Of a DNA stretch of 64,000 bases, positions 55,590 through 64,000 are shown one piece after another (within the stretch, counting starts at the first letter, position 1; the number at the start of each line of letters is the position of its first letter). The notes beneath the pieces are model-generated. The model had not been told where the DNA came from and did no database searches. It worked only from the letters and a program-made list of their open reading frames with translations. The translations under genes were made by a program, and so were the position numbers. Origin of the DNA: Lachnospiraceae bacterium (GTDB lineage Bacteria; Bacillota; Clostridia; Lachnospirales; Lachnospiraceae); NCBI GenBank assembly GCA_017634455.1, contig JAGBNK010000009.1, positions 1 through 64,000 of the forward strand, given 5' to 3'.

Positions 55590-56252
55590 TTATGCATCCT
55601 TGAATACACCACGGAAAGCATATTCAGACAGAGGTTTTCTATAAAGCAATCTGGCAATGCCATATTCCAGCAAACCGCCCAGAATAATAATTACGTATCC
55701 TGCTACTGCAATCACAGAGAAATTAATCATTCCAACGGCAATGTCACCATTCTCATTCATGAAAAGATTCATCATGAAAAACTGTGATCCAAATACCATA
55801 GCCATCATCAAAATGAATCCTAGCCAATAATATTTGAAGCAAACTGCAACAAATATAAATGTAGCCACCATGAACGTTAACATCATGGTCAGAGTCCCAA
55901 CATATACATCCTCCTTCTCCGGATGCAGATGTATAAGTACAGACTTCTCAATCAACAGAAATGTGTAGATAACCATATAGAAAACTGTACTTGTAATAAC
56001 TGGAATAGTAAGTTGCAGTTTTCTCTGCATAGGTGAGCTTGCTACATAAGTTGATACATCCATTGAGATAATCATCTGATAAGCAAACATTCCCAGAATC
56101 ATGAAGTAGAATCCTCCAATTACATTGCCACCTCCGGAGGTAACCTCAACAACTACTCCAATCACCATAAAAATTGCAATCATAATCAGATTCAATTTAA
56201 TCTTGTAACCATATTTCAACAGTTTAAATCCTGTAATTAAATCCTTTAACAT
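55590..56252 (-). CDS. ABC-2-type membrane subunit
   Basis: 220 residues with about six membrane helices and no soluble domain. Third membrane/ATPase component of the GntR-controlled transporter; starts three bases after the preceding membrane gene. By position it resembles the second permease of YtrB/BcrA-like systems. Substrate unknown. Confidence 0.75.
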   Translation of the reverse strand: MLKDLITGFKLLKYGYKIKLNLIMIAIFMVIGVVVEVTSGGGNVIGGFYFMILGMFAYQMIISMDVSTYVASSPMQRKLQLTIPVITSTVFYMVIYTFLLIEKSVLIHLHPEKEDVYVGTLTMMLTFMVATFIFVAVCFKYYWLGFILMMAMVFGSQFFMMNLFMNENGDIAVGMINFSVIAVAGYVIIILGGLLEYGIARLLYRKPLSEYAFRGVFKDA

Positions 56253-56254
56253 AA

Positions 56255-56962
56255 TTAATCCTCCTTCTCTACTTCATCATAGAAAGACATCTGTAATTTC
56301 TTGTCTATATGAATAATAGATATTACCGCTTCCACTATAAGAAGAGCTACAGTTGTCACAATAATCGCAATAAGCACCGGAGTACCATGCATTGCTCCCT
56401 GATATACTATAAATCCAATCAAGGCATCGGCACCCAATGTCACAAAGCTGTTCAAGGTATATACAGTCTGAGCCATACTGATGTATCTATCGATATTAAC
56501 CAGCAGAATCTGCATAAATACAAAAGCCAGATACATCTCCAGTACTATTAAAACTATATTCTTCATACCAATCCATGGCACAAGAAGCTGATTCAGCAAA
56601 GTATCATCCTTGAGATTTATAGAATTCAATCCCCATGCCAGCAACATAAATATAGCAGGTCTTATAAATCTGGTGAAATAATCCACATGGAGAGCGTCCT
56701 TCATTACAACCATTCCCTCAAAGGATGTCTTGAGATAATCCATTCCCATGTTGTTTTTCTGATAAATATTTCCAAATGCGAAATAATCTGTCATACCATC
56801 AACCACCATATATATGAAAAAACATATAAGAAATGATGGTGTGCTTTCAAATATAAATGATAAAAGCAAGCTTGCCACAGCAAAACCAACAGGTATCAGA
56901 ATATCGGCAACAACCATATAAGTTGTGTTAAACAAAGTAAAATAATTCTTTAACTTTCTCAT
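56255..56962 (-). CDS. ABC-2-type membrane subunit
   Basis: 235 residues, about six membrane helices. It is not obviously a paralogue of its downstream neighbour but has the same size. Follows the ATPase gene by nine bases, so the ATPase and two membrane proteins probably form one exporter. The Asp/Glu-rich end VEKED is cytoplasmic. Confidence 0.75.
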   Translation of the reverse strand: MRKLKNYFTLFNTTYMVVADILIPVGFAVASLLLSFIFESTPSFLICFFIYMVVDGMTDYFAFGNIYQKNNMGMDYLKTSFEGMVVMKDALHVDYFTRFIRPAIFMLLAWGLNSINLKDDTLLNQLLVPWIGMKNIVLIVLEMYLAFVFMQILLVNIDRYISMAQTVYTLNSFVTLGADALIGFIVYQGAMHGTPVLIAIIVTTVALLIVEAVISIIHIDKKLQMSFYDEVEKED

Positions 56963-56971
56963 ATCCGACTC

Positions 56972-57877
56972 CTATCTCATTACAAGCTTTGTATTCTTCT
57001 TCATTACAGCCACACTAATCTGATATAGAGATGGTGTTTCTTCTACAACATCCATTCCAGCAAGCTTGTCCAGATCTTCTGCCAGACATACGCCCTCAAA
57101 GCCATATGAGTTGGTAGAGATTGTATATAATATACTCTTGGCTTTCTCAGCATCCTCTTTCTCACCCTTTACCAGGATATATTTCTCTTTCAAATCTTCT
57201 ACGAAGCCTTCCTCTACAACTGTTCCATTCTCCATAATAATGGCATAATCAGTAATATTTTCCATATCAGAAATATTATGTGTTGAGAAGAATACTGACT
57301 TCTGTCCGTTACCTTCCTCAATATACTCACTAATCATCTGGCACAATTTGTCTCTCATAAGTGGATCAAGTGGTGAAGCAGGCTCATCAAGGAGCAATAT
57401 ATCTGTGTCTCTAGCAAATACACCTGATAACATAAGCTTCATCTTGTTACCATCTGACAGGTTAGAATTCTTCTTCTTTCTGTTCTCACCATTTATTGAC
57501 AGAGCCAAATCTGTGCAAAGCTGGTTGAACTTCTCTGAGGAGAAGCTTGGGAACAGAAGCTTACTAATCTGCTCTACATCACCAATAGTCCACTGTGGCA
57601 AATAATACTTACCAGGACCTGTATAACCAATTCTATCTTTTACCTCTGGATTAAATTCTCTATCCTTGTCTGTATATTTATCAAAATATAACAGATTTCC
57701 TTTGTAATCCATTCTGATACCTGAGAGAATGTTCAAAAGTGTTGTCTTACCCGCTCCATTCTCTCCAATAAGAGCTGTTGCATATCCCTGTGGAATGTTT
57801 AACTCAGGAATATTTAACTCGAACTTCTTAAACTTCTTATAAATCTTCTCACCCTTGATTGCGCTTGTCACTTCCAT
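56972..57877 (-). CDS. ABC transporter ATP-binding protein (YtrB-like)
   Basis: 301 residues. Walker A is GENGAGKTTLL (about 38-48). The signature is degenerate: NLSDGNKMKLML instead of LSGGQ. Walker B is ILLLDEPASPLDPLMRD, and the switch is FFSTHNI. A C-terminal ~80-residue domain follows, as in BcrA/YtrB ATPases linked to cell-envelope stress. GntR regulator upstream supports that class. Confidence 0.87.
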   Translation of the reverse strand: MEVTSAIKGEKIYKKFKKFELNIPELNIPQGYATALIGENGAGKTTLLNILSGIRMDYKGNLLYFDKYTDKDREFNPEVKDRIGYTGPGKYYLPQWTIGDVEQISKLLFPSFSSEKFNQLCTDLALSINGENRKKKNSNLSDGNKMKLMLSGVFARDTDILLLDEPASPLDPLMRDKLCQMISEYIEEGNGQKSVFFSTHNISDMENITDYAIIMENGTVVEEGFVEDLKEKYILVKGEKEDAEKAKSILYTISTNSYGFEGVCLAEDLDKLAGMDVVEETPSLYQISVAVMKKNTKLVMR

Positions 57878-57954
57878 TTTCTATACCTCCGCAAATAAAA
57901 TCTTTTTCAAATTCGTTTTTTATTAATCCTCTTATTAATTATCCTATGTCGACT

Positions 57955-58329
57955 CTAGCTCTCCTCCATCTCTAGAAGAGCGTCCAGCATACTCCTTAAC
58001 TCCCCAGAACTTATACCAGCCACCCGAGCAGATTGAATTGCTTCTGAAAGTGAAGCTTCCACTTTGCGTAAATGCTGTTCCTGCAGCATCTCACTATCCT
58101 GCGCATTTACATAGAAGCCCTTGCCCTGAACTGCTGTAACCAGTCCAACCTGTTCCAGTTGCTCGTATGCTTTCTTAGTAGTTATGACACTAATTTTCAG
58201 TTCCATAGCCAGTGATCTGATTGATGGCAAATAATCTCCTTCTCTGTATTTGCCTGCCAATATGTCAGCCTTAAAGCTATCAGCAATTTGTTGATATATT
58301 GGCACACCTGAATTCTGTAATAGTTTCAT
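57955..58329 (-). CDS. GntR-family repressor, YtrA type
   Basis: 124 residues: a winged helix (PIYQQIADSFKADILAGKYR, then LPSIRSLAMELKISVITTKK) with only a short C-terminal helix, the YtrA subfamily that regulates adjacent ABC genes. ATG at 58329 has GGAGGTG upstream. It leads the ABC operon and probably represses it until an envelope signal appears. Confidence 0.88.
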   Translation of the reverse strand: MKLLQNSGVPIYQQIADSFKADILAGKYREGDYLPSIRSLAMELKISVITTKKAYEQLEQVGLVTAVQGKGFYVNAQDSEMLQEQHLRKVEASLSEAIQSARVAGISSGELRSMLDALLEMEES

Positions 58330-58351
58330 TGTGCACCTCCGTCTCATAACT

Positions 58352-58380
58352 GTGTATGTGTTATATATACACCTATCACA
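58352..58380 (-). promoter_or_regulatory. Candidate YtrA-type operator
   Basis: GTGT-TATATAT-ACAC (58358-58372) is palindromic at its ends, inside the wider TGTGTATGTGTT...CTATCACA context. It lies about 30 bp upstream of the regulator's start, where YtrA-type repressors bind. The rest of 58381-58529 shows nothing clear. Confidence 0.45.
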
Positions 58381-58529
58381 GACTCATGTCAACACTTATT
58401 TTATATATTTCATAAATTTACACACTTGTCCATAAATACAAATCCACTATTACTACTTCATAAAGCCCTCCAAATCAGAAGTTCCACAACATAAGCATCC
58501 TAAGTCAGCGGTTCACCAACATTTTCAAA

Positions 58530-58572
58530 AAAGAAAAACTCTCCCGCTGAAACTTTCCAGCAAGAAGAGCTT
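58530..58572 (-). terminator. Terminator of the MATE gene
   Basis: CTCTTCTTGCTG pairs with CAGCGGGAGAG with a bulge and G-U pairs (minus strand), followed by TTTTTCT. Confidence 0.65.
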
Positions 58573-58597
58573 TATTATTTATTTAGTCCAATATTTT

Positions 58598-58647
58598 ATC
58601 TGGTCAAATCCTTGACCTATATTTATCATCTAGTCAAATCCTTGACC
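58598..58647 (-). repeat. Direct repeat of the MATE gene's 3' end
   Basis: ATCTRGTCAAATCCTTGACC occurs at 58628-58647 (encoding the last residues KDLTR and touching the stop) and again at 58598-58617 just past the stop, 30 bp apart with one difference: a small tandem duplication of the gene tail. Confidence 0.8.
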
Positions 58648-59963
58648 CATTTATATATTCTGAAATGATACATGGTCCACGGAATCTTGCCAACCTCATC
58701 CAGGCAGGTACAGGCATATACACAAAATACCGGCCAGTGAAATACAAAGGTTCCAAGGGCTGCCAGAGGCACTGCCAAGCACCACATGGATACCGCCAGA
58801 GAGTACATATCAAACATTGTATCTCCTCCTGCGCAAAAGACTCCATTTATTGTAATAGTATTGACAGAACGACCTATCATATAAAATGCCATAATTATCA
58901 TCATACCCCTGAGATAATAAGTTGCCATAGGTGACAAATCAATGAAATGCAATAGCACTGGTGTCAGTGCCAGCATAATCAAAGTGGATATAATACCTAT
59001 AACATAGGATATCTTCATAAGTCTGATTCCAGCCTCCTTGCCAGAATCCAGTCTGCCGGCTCCCAATTCATTTCCCACCAGGATGCCTCCACCCATAGCA
59101 ATACCATCACACATACAGCAAACCAGGTCTCTCACCACTGCCGCCACTGAATTGGCTGCAGTTGCATCCTGCCCCATGTGTCCCATAAAGGCAGTGTAGC
59201 TGGCAAAACCCAATCCCCAGAACATACAAGCTCCAAGTATTGGCCACATACATTTTCTAAAATCCAGTACCAGCATACGGTTATGCTTGAAAATCCTGCT
59301 AAGGTCCAGAGATAGATATCCCTGTCTGTGAGAAATAATAATGGTAACAACTATCTCAAAGCTTCGTGCTATGAAAGTAGAGAGAGCTGCTCCTCTAACT
59401 CCCAGACTCGGTACTCCCAATAATCCGAAAATGAATATAGCATTTAAGCAGATATCAATGACCACAGTCACACTGCTTATAATGGCAGAGGTGTTCACAT
59501 GGTCTGTCACCTTCATCATAGCCAGATAACACTGGGATATACCTGTCATAAGATAAGTCCAGCCTGCTATTCGCAGGTAATCACAGCCCAACTGAACCAG
59601 CAATTCATCGTTGGTGAAAATGTGCATGAGAAACTCCGGAGCACAGACACAGGCTCCTGCAAATACCAATGCCACAACCACATTCCATCTAATTGCTATG
59701 GCAAATATATCTTCTAGGGTATCTGTATCACCTTTACCGAAGTACTGGGCACCTAATATTTCAACAGTAGCAACATTGGCACTTATCATCAGATTCTGTA
59801 TAAACTGCACCTGTGTCGCCAGTGAAACAGCTGACATGGCATTCTGCTCCAAACTCCCCAGCATAAATGCATCTGCTGCAGCAACAGCTGCAAGCATCAA
59901 GGTCTGAAAAGCTATAGGCACAGTCAGCCTGATTAATTTGTTATAGAAATCTCTTTTTGTCAT
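58626..59963 (-). CDS. MATE-family efflux transporter
   Basis: 445 residues with 12 predicted membrane helices in two repeats of six, the layout of MATE Na+/H+ drug or metabolite antiporters. Conserved stretches include PIAFQTLMLAAVAAADAFML at the start and VGNELGAGRLDSGKEAG (about 290). It sits just downstream of the DAHP synthase gene, 18 bp apart, so they may be co-transcribed; the substrate is unknown. Confidence 0.92.
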   Translation of the reverse strand: MTKRDFYNKLIRLTVPIAFQTLMLAAVAAADAFMLGSLEQNAMSAVSLATQVQFIQNLMISANVATVEILGAQYFGKGDTDTLEDIFAIAIRWNVVVALVFAGACVCAPEFLMHIFTNDELLVQLGCDYLRIAGWTYLMTGISQCYLAMMKVTDHVNTSAIISSVTVVIDICLNAIFIFGLLGVPSLGVRGAALSTFIARSFEIVVTIIISHRQGYLSLDLSRIFKHNRMLVLDFRKCMWPILGACMFWGLGFASYTAFMGHMGQDATAANSVAAVVRDLVCCMCDGIAMGGGILVGNELGAGRLDSGKEAGIRLMKISYVIGIISTLIMLALTPVLLHFIDLSPMATYYLRGMMIIMAFYMIGRSVNTITINGVFCAGGDTMFDMYSLAVSMWCLAVPLAALGTFVFHWPVFCVYACTCLDEVGKIPWTMYHFRIYKWVKDLTR

Positions 59964-59981
59964 TATATAATCCAGCTATAT

Positions 59982-61016
59982 CTATAGGATATCAGCCAGT
60001 TCAAGTATAAGTCTCTCACTCTTTTCCCAACCAAGACATGGATCAGTAATAGATTTACCATATATACCATCACCTATTGATTGGCATCCATCCTCTATAT
60101 AACTCTCAATCATGAGACCTTTCACAATATTATTAATGTCCTTGGACATATGCATACTATGAATTACATCCTCTGCAATTCTAATCTGCTCCATGTACAT
60201 TTTACCAGAATTAGAATGGTTGCAATCCACAATAACTGCAGGGTTGACAAGGTTAGTCTCCTCGTAGGCATCAATAAGTCCCTGCAAATCCTCATAATGA
60301 TAATTGGCATGACTTCTACCATATTTATCCACATATCCGCGCAAAATAGCATGGCTAAGGGGGTTTCCTTTGGTAGAAACTTCCCAGCCTCTGTACACAA
60401 ACTTCTGCTTATGCTGAGCAGCAATAATTGAATTCATCATTACAGACACATCGCCGCCTGTAGGATTCTTCATTCCAACTGGAATTCCAACGCCACTGGC
60501 TACAATTCTATGCTGCTGATCTTCCACAGATCTGGCACCGATAGCCACATAAGATAACAAATCTGATAAATATCTATGATTCTCTGGATATAACATCTCC
60601 TCTGCACATGTAAATCCAGTCTCCTCAGCCACATGGGTATGCATCTGTCGAATAGCAATAATGCCTTCAAGCAAGTCCTCATCACCTTCAGGATCCGGCT
60701 GATGTAACATGCCCTTATATCCTGTGCCCTTGGTTCTAGGCTTATTGGTATACACGCGAGGTATGATAAATATCTTGTCCTTCACCTTCTCCTGAACCTT
60801 GGCAAGTCTGGTCATATAATCCAAAACTGCAGGTTCATTATCTGCCGAACAAGGTCCTATAATAAGTAGAAATCTGTCATCCTTGCCTGTAAATATATCT
60901 CTGATTATCTCATCTCTCTCATTTTTGATAACTGCAATCTCAGGCTTCAAAGGAAACTGTTCCTTGATTTCCTGAGGTGTAGGTAACTGTCTAATGAAAT
61001 TCATCTCCATATCCAT
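59982..61016 (-). CDS. aroF: DAHP synthase, type I alpha (AroFGH-like)
   Basis: First step of the shikimate pathway: PEP plus erythrose-4-phosphate. 344 residues with LIIGPCSADN (about 47-56), YTNKPRTKGTGYKGMLHQPD (about 85-104, PEP-binding), GARSVEDQQHR, KNPTGGDVSVMMNSI and DCNHSNSGK (about 267). An N-terminal helix may mediate allostery by aromatic amino acids. AGGAGG lies 9 bases before the ATG. No T-box or trp leader is visible upstream. Confidence 0.94.
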   Translation of the reverse strand: MDMEMNFIRQLPTPQEIKEQFPLKPEIAVIKNERDEIIRDIFTGKDDRFLLIIGPCSADNEPAVLDYMTRLAKVQEKVKDKIFIIPRVYTNKPRTKGTGYKGMLHQPDPEGDEDLLEGIIAIRQMHTHVAEETGFTCAEEMLYPENHRYLSDLLSYVAIGARSVEDQQHRIVASGVGIPVGMKNPTGGDVSVMMNSIIAAQHKQKFVYRGWEVSTKGNPLSHAILRGYVDKYGRSHANYHYEDLQGLIDAYEETNLVNPAVIVDCNHSNSGKMYMEQIRIAEDVIHSMHMSKDINNIVKGLMIESYIEDGCQSIGDGIYGKSITDPCLGWEKSERLILELADIL

Positions 61017-61035
61017 GTCTTCAATCCTCCTGTAC

Positions 61036-61539
61036 TTATATGTTCAAAGCTTCGCATAATCTCTTGTAATGCAAAAAGCCCTCTGTATTATATAACTTAG
61101 TAATCTCATCAAAGGAAGCCAGTCTCACATCTATAGCCTCCTCCTTCTGAAGAGTCACATCTTCAAGGGTATAATCCAATTTCAATCTATATATATCTAC
61201 GAAATAATTATCACCCCGATCTAAGTCTTCATTAAAATATGAATAGATCATATTAGCTTCACAACCTGACACATCAAGTCCTGTCTCCTCTCGAACTTCT
61301 CTACATACTGCATCGAAGCTCTCCTCTCCTGACACTGAGCCACCGCCTGGAATCTCCCATTCCCCGGCAGCCCATTTCTTGTCCAGAGCTCTCTTGGTTA
61401 TAAGAAATCGACCTTCGTAATCCTCCACCAAAGCCAGCACATACATCATATACTGTCCCTTTTTCAAGGGTTCTTTTCTCGGAAGAACCAATCCGGTCTT
61501 TTCTTTATTCTCATTATAAATATCTATCATTTCACCCAT
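61036..61539 (-). CDS. Nudix hydrolase
   Basis: 167 residues with a complete Nudix box, GGGSVSGEESFDAVCREVRE followed by ETG (consensus GX5EX7REUXEEXGU). It cleaves a nucleoside diphosphate linked to another moiety; substrate not decided. The first part (IDIYNENKEKTGLVLPRKEP) is like isopentenyl-diphosphate isomerase or Idi/MutT-type proteins with an N-terminal beta hairpin. ATG at 61539 is preferred (GGAG seven bases before). Confidence 0.87.
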   Translation of the reverse strand: MGEMIDIYNENKEKTGLVLPRKEPLKKGQYMMYVLALVEDYEGRFLITKRALDKKWAAGEWEIPGGGSVSGEESFDAVCREVREETGLDVSGCEANMIYSYFNEDLDRGDNYFVDIYRLKLDYTLEDVTLQKEEAIDVRLASFDEITKLYNTEGFLHYKRLCEALNI

Positions 61540-61616
61540 AATCATTCTCCACTCACATTATACACAGCCTGCCACAAGGCTGTATTCCACATTGCTTTTA
61601 AATATTTTCATAAGAT

Positions 61617-61708
61617 TATTTCTATATATTTTTCTATATATTTTTCTATATATTTTTTCAATAAAAAATACGCTTATCAAAGTATACCTTTGATAAACGC
61701 ATTTTTCA
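61617..61708 (-). terminator. AT-repeat and terminator of the HD-GYP-like gene
   Basis: AAATACGCTTATCAAAG pairs with CTTTGATAAACGCATTT (about 61665-61706, two G-U pairs) and is followed by T-rich DNA on the minus strand. That tract is three copies of a 12-bp unit CTATATATTTTT (61617-61660). Confidence 0.8.
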
Positions 61709-61744
61709 ACCCTTTAATACTTTAAATCAACAAATCAGTTTGTA

Positions 61745-64000
61745 CTAGTTTTTCACTCTGATATCAGTAAGTGCAACCTGGTCTCCTGTAAGTGATACAT
61801 AGACATGTTCAGTTTCAGCTTTGATATGAGTTATATTCTTGATAGATATGCCATTATTATCTGTAATAGTAGTGATCTTGTTTCCTTTTCTTCTAAATGT
61901 AACTACTGTATCGAAACCTTTTTTACCGAAGTTCTTCCATTCATCCCACCCCTTAAAGGCAGGTTCCTTTTTCATGGAAATCCTGTTGGTAGAATACTCT
62001 CCTTCTTCCCAGGCTTCACCATCAAATCGAATAAGGGCATATTCCTTGTAGCCCTCTCCCATAGGCATTGTATCATCTGAATAATATATATTAATAAATG
62101 GACAATGCCATACCAGCCTGGCTGTTGGAAGACTCATTGCATGGAAATATATCTCCATTCCATCAGTTACTTCCACACCCTTGGTTGCATCTGTACGATA
62201 ACCATCAATTTGAATATTTGGCAAGTCTCCCTGCATCCTGTTTATATAGCTAACCTCGTCAGCGATTCTAGGAATTGTACCTTCATCCACTTCAGTCTCA
62301 CTATGCTCTATTCGCACATTGTCAATATAACAATGCTCACCGGTAAATGCCACATAGGCAAATCTGGAATTATCCGGTAATGCCACAATTACTTCCATTG
62401 TCTCATATTCACATAGCAATCTCAGCATTACATGGTCCTTATATTTACATGCCTGAAGTTCAAATTCAATAGAATCCCCTCTGTCAAACACATCCTTTTC
62501 TGATTCTTTGCCCTCAATTTCATTTACTATGCTTTTTAGATTTCTCGCTCCAGAGCATATTGCGTGACCGTCAAACCACATTTCTGCATACTCAAAATAA
62601 TTCAGATTATCAATTTCTCTTAAAGTGGTATGCACTCTTCCATCCAGGGAATCAAATAAAACCAGTGCCGGCATTGTAATATCTTCCGGATGTTTCTTCT
62701 TTGGAGTACATCTGAATTTAATACTTACAGGATTACTTGTAATAACTGTTCCTTCTGATATGGAATCTCTGTAATCACCACAATCAATCTCTGTCTTTTC
62801 ATTAAATTCTGTAACTTCTACCTTTTCCTGCATCTGATATTCACTATCCAAATCAATCATGTGAATCATCAGCTTGGTATACTCAGGATCAAATTGAGTT
62901 CCCATTCCTTTTACAAATTCTTCTCGAACCTTCTGCTGTGGAATCGGATCTCTGTAGCTTCGCTGAGAAGTCATAGTATCATAAGCATCTGCAACTGCAA
63001 TTATACGGGCAAGCTCTGGAATATCTTCTCCAGAAAGCCCCTCTGGATAACCAGTTCCATCATATTTCTCATGGTGATACATAGCTCCTTCTGCCAGAAA
63101 CGGGAATTCTGTAATACTGGATAATATATCCCTTCCAATTGTAGGATACTGTTTCAAAACAGCATATTCCTCATCTGTCAGTGACTTATCCTTGCTTAGA
63201 ATACTATCAGGAATTGCTATCTTGCCAATCTCATGAAGCAATGCAGCATAATATATATTTCTGCATTCCTCTTTGGTCTTTCCTGCCATTTCAGCCAATG
63301 TCTTGGCATATTTTCCAACCCTGACAGAGTGACCTTTAGTATATTTATCCTTGGCATCAATAGCACTTACAAATGCTGTAGCTGTCTGTTCAAACAATCT
63401 GTATAAACTTTCTTGGTCCTCTTTTAAATGTCCAATCTTAATCTTATTGGCTGTCTCAATAGTTTCATTAGCATCCATCAATGCAAAAACATAGATAATG
63501 ATAACAACTATAGCAAGAGAAATATTAGTCAATGAAAGTCCATAAGTAAACACCTGAACAATACTTGCACTCAATGTCAATACTACAAATGCGAAAAGAG
63601 CCACCCTCAGATTTCTATGTATTTCTTTGGTATACTTGGCATCTGCGGTAAGTAGTATCAGAAAAATCAGCGTTGGAACAATGTAACAAACAACAAAACC
63701 AGGTCCTCTTTGATATCTGTTATTCTCATCAAATGTATAATACCAACCTGTAAATTGAGAAAAAATCAGCAGCAATATACCAAGAGCTGACAAATATCTA
63801 TTAAAAACCAGTCTTTTAGGAGTAGAAGCAAATCCACCTTCATGGGTAATAAGATCAATCAAGAACTCATTAAACAAATACTGCACACCAATAGACAAAG
63901 CAAATACCAAGAAATTCGCCACTCGCACCCATAAATATGCATCCTTGGATACCACCCCTCTAAACATGTATGCAGCCCGATCACACTCCAGCAAAGAGGC
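61745..64000 (-). CDS. Membrane HD-GYP-like protein, HE variant (5' truncated by window)
   Basis: The frame is open to the window edge, so the N-terminus is missing. Up to seven membrane helices (first ~185 residues) precede an HD-GYP domain: HSVRVGKYAKTLAEMAG, AALLHEIGKIAIPDSIL, MYHHEKYDGTGYPEGL and ADAYDTMTSQRSYR. HD-GYPs degrade cyclic-di-GMP, but here the name-giving His-Asp pair is His-Glu (LLHEIGK). The other metal residues and the GYP motif are present. A C-terminal part of about 370 residues (beta-rich, several WFDGHA/RFDGEAW-type pieces) is unassigned. Possibly an altered phosphodiesterase or a sensor. Confidence 0.8.
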   Translation of the reverse strand, partial: ASLLECDRAAYMFRGVVSKDAYLWVRVANFLVFALSIGVQYLFNEFLIDLITHEGGFASTPKRLVFNRYLSALGILLLIFSQFTGWYYTFDENNRYQRGPGFVVCYIVPTLIFLILLTADAKYTKEIHRNLRVALFAFVVLTLSASIVQVFTYGLSLTNISLAIVVIIIYVFALMDANETIETANKIKIGHLKEDQESLYRLFEQTATAFVSAIDAKDKYTKGHSVRVGKYAKTLAEMAGKTKEECRNIYYAALLHEIGKIAIPDSILSKDKSLTDEEYAVLKQYPTIGRDILSSITEFPFLAEGAMYHHEKYDGTGYPEGLSGEDIPELARIIAVADAYDTMTSQRSYRDPIPQQKVREEFVKGMGTQFDPEYTKLMIHMIDLDSEYQMQEKVEVTEFNEKTEIDCGDYRDSISEGTVITSNPVSIKFRCTPKKKHPEDITMPALVLFDSLDGRVHTTLREIDNLNYFEYAEMWFDGHAICSGARNLKSIVNEIEGKESEKDVFDRGDSIEFELQACKYKDHVMLRLLCEYETMEVIVALPDNSRFAYVAFTGEHCYIDNVRIEHSETEVDEGTIPRIADEVSYINRMQGDLPNIQIDGYRTDATKGVEVTDGMEIYFHAMSLPTARLVWHCPFINIYYSDDTMPMGEGYKEYALIRFDGEAWEEGEYSTNRISMKKEPAFKGWDEWKNFGKKGFDTVVTFRRKGNKITTITDNNGISIKNITHIKAETEHVYVSLTGDQVALTDIRVKN

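Noticed and set aside
60982-61080. T-box or trp-type leader upstream of DAHP synthase
   Set aside because: Only a 20-bp gap to the Nudix gene; no T-box motif or peptide leader.
1-64000. tRNA or rRNA genes, prophage, integrase, replication origin
   Set aside because: I saw no cloverleaf or rRNA sequence, no phage structural genes and no DnaA-box cluster, though a systematic scan was not possible.

Overview
The window looks like the chromosome of a low-GC Firmicute of the family Lachnospiraceae (a rumen or gut Butyrivibrio/Pseudobutyrivibrio-like bacterium is my best guess, not proven). The reasons are a paired GlgC/GlgD glycogen system, a DAP-type MurE, a PASTA-kinase operon, a GH3 beta-glucosidase with permuted domains, a long Firmicute-type GalT, AT-rich intergenic DNA and GGAGG ribosome sites. 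Nearly every gene is on the minus strand. The exceptions are a CLC antiporter gene and a pair of tiny genes.

Region by region. 0-2.2 kb is a gene graveyard: a small XRE regulator, then the fused remains of an IS200-type transposase, niaR and a class B sortase, then a 41-bp tandem repeat. 2.2-8.5 kb holds a P-loop ATPase behind helically phased repeats, a multi-pass membrane protein, a diguanylate cyclase, a lipid kinase and a CLC antiporter with fluoride-type signatures. 8.5-20.5 kb is a galactoside-to-glycogen region: GH36 alpha-galactosidase, GPH symporter, a glycosyltransferase-like protein, a TetR regulator, two tandem homologous small proteins (38 and 39 aa), GalT, a small alarmone-hydrolase-like protein, GlgD and GlgC.

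20.6-36.1 kb is a core operon block: thiN, rpe, rsgA, prkC, prpC, rlmN, rsmB, fmt, def, priA, murE, then pyrI and pyrB. It is interrupted by a Fic toxin/antitoxin pair with its own promoter and by two copies of a 136-bp palindromic repeat. 36.2-42.3 kb is an AT-rich thiazole/oxazole-modified peptide (TOMM, streptolysin-S-like) cluster. It has a precursor with 11 cysteines in a 12-residue core, an E1-like leader-binding protein, a SagB-like oxidoreductase, two YcaO proteins, an ABC exporter and a LytTR/DUF3021 regulator pair. 42.4-44.9 kb has a J-domain protein, a DUF5685-like protein, a zinc-ribbon membrane protein and the RNase P RNA. 45-52.5 kb is the kinase-nif3-trmK-rpoD-dnaG-dgt macromolecular synthesis block. 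52.6-64 kb has the GH3 enzyme, a small unknown protein, a GntR-controlled ABC transporter, a MATE exporter, DAHP synthase, a Nudix hydrolase and a truncated HD-GYP-like membrane protein.

How they work together. Imported alpha-galactosides would be cut by the GH36 enzyme, and the galactose would go through GalT to glucose-1-phosphate, the substrate of GlgC/GlgD. The prkC/prpC block couples a cell-wall-sensing kinase with ribosome maturation genes. The most novel candidates are the poly-cysteine TOMM cluster with two YcaO proteins, the tandem small-protein pair, the ERIC-like 136-bp palindrome whose arms co-vary, and the phased repeats upstream of the ATPase.
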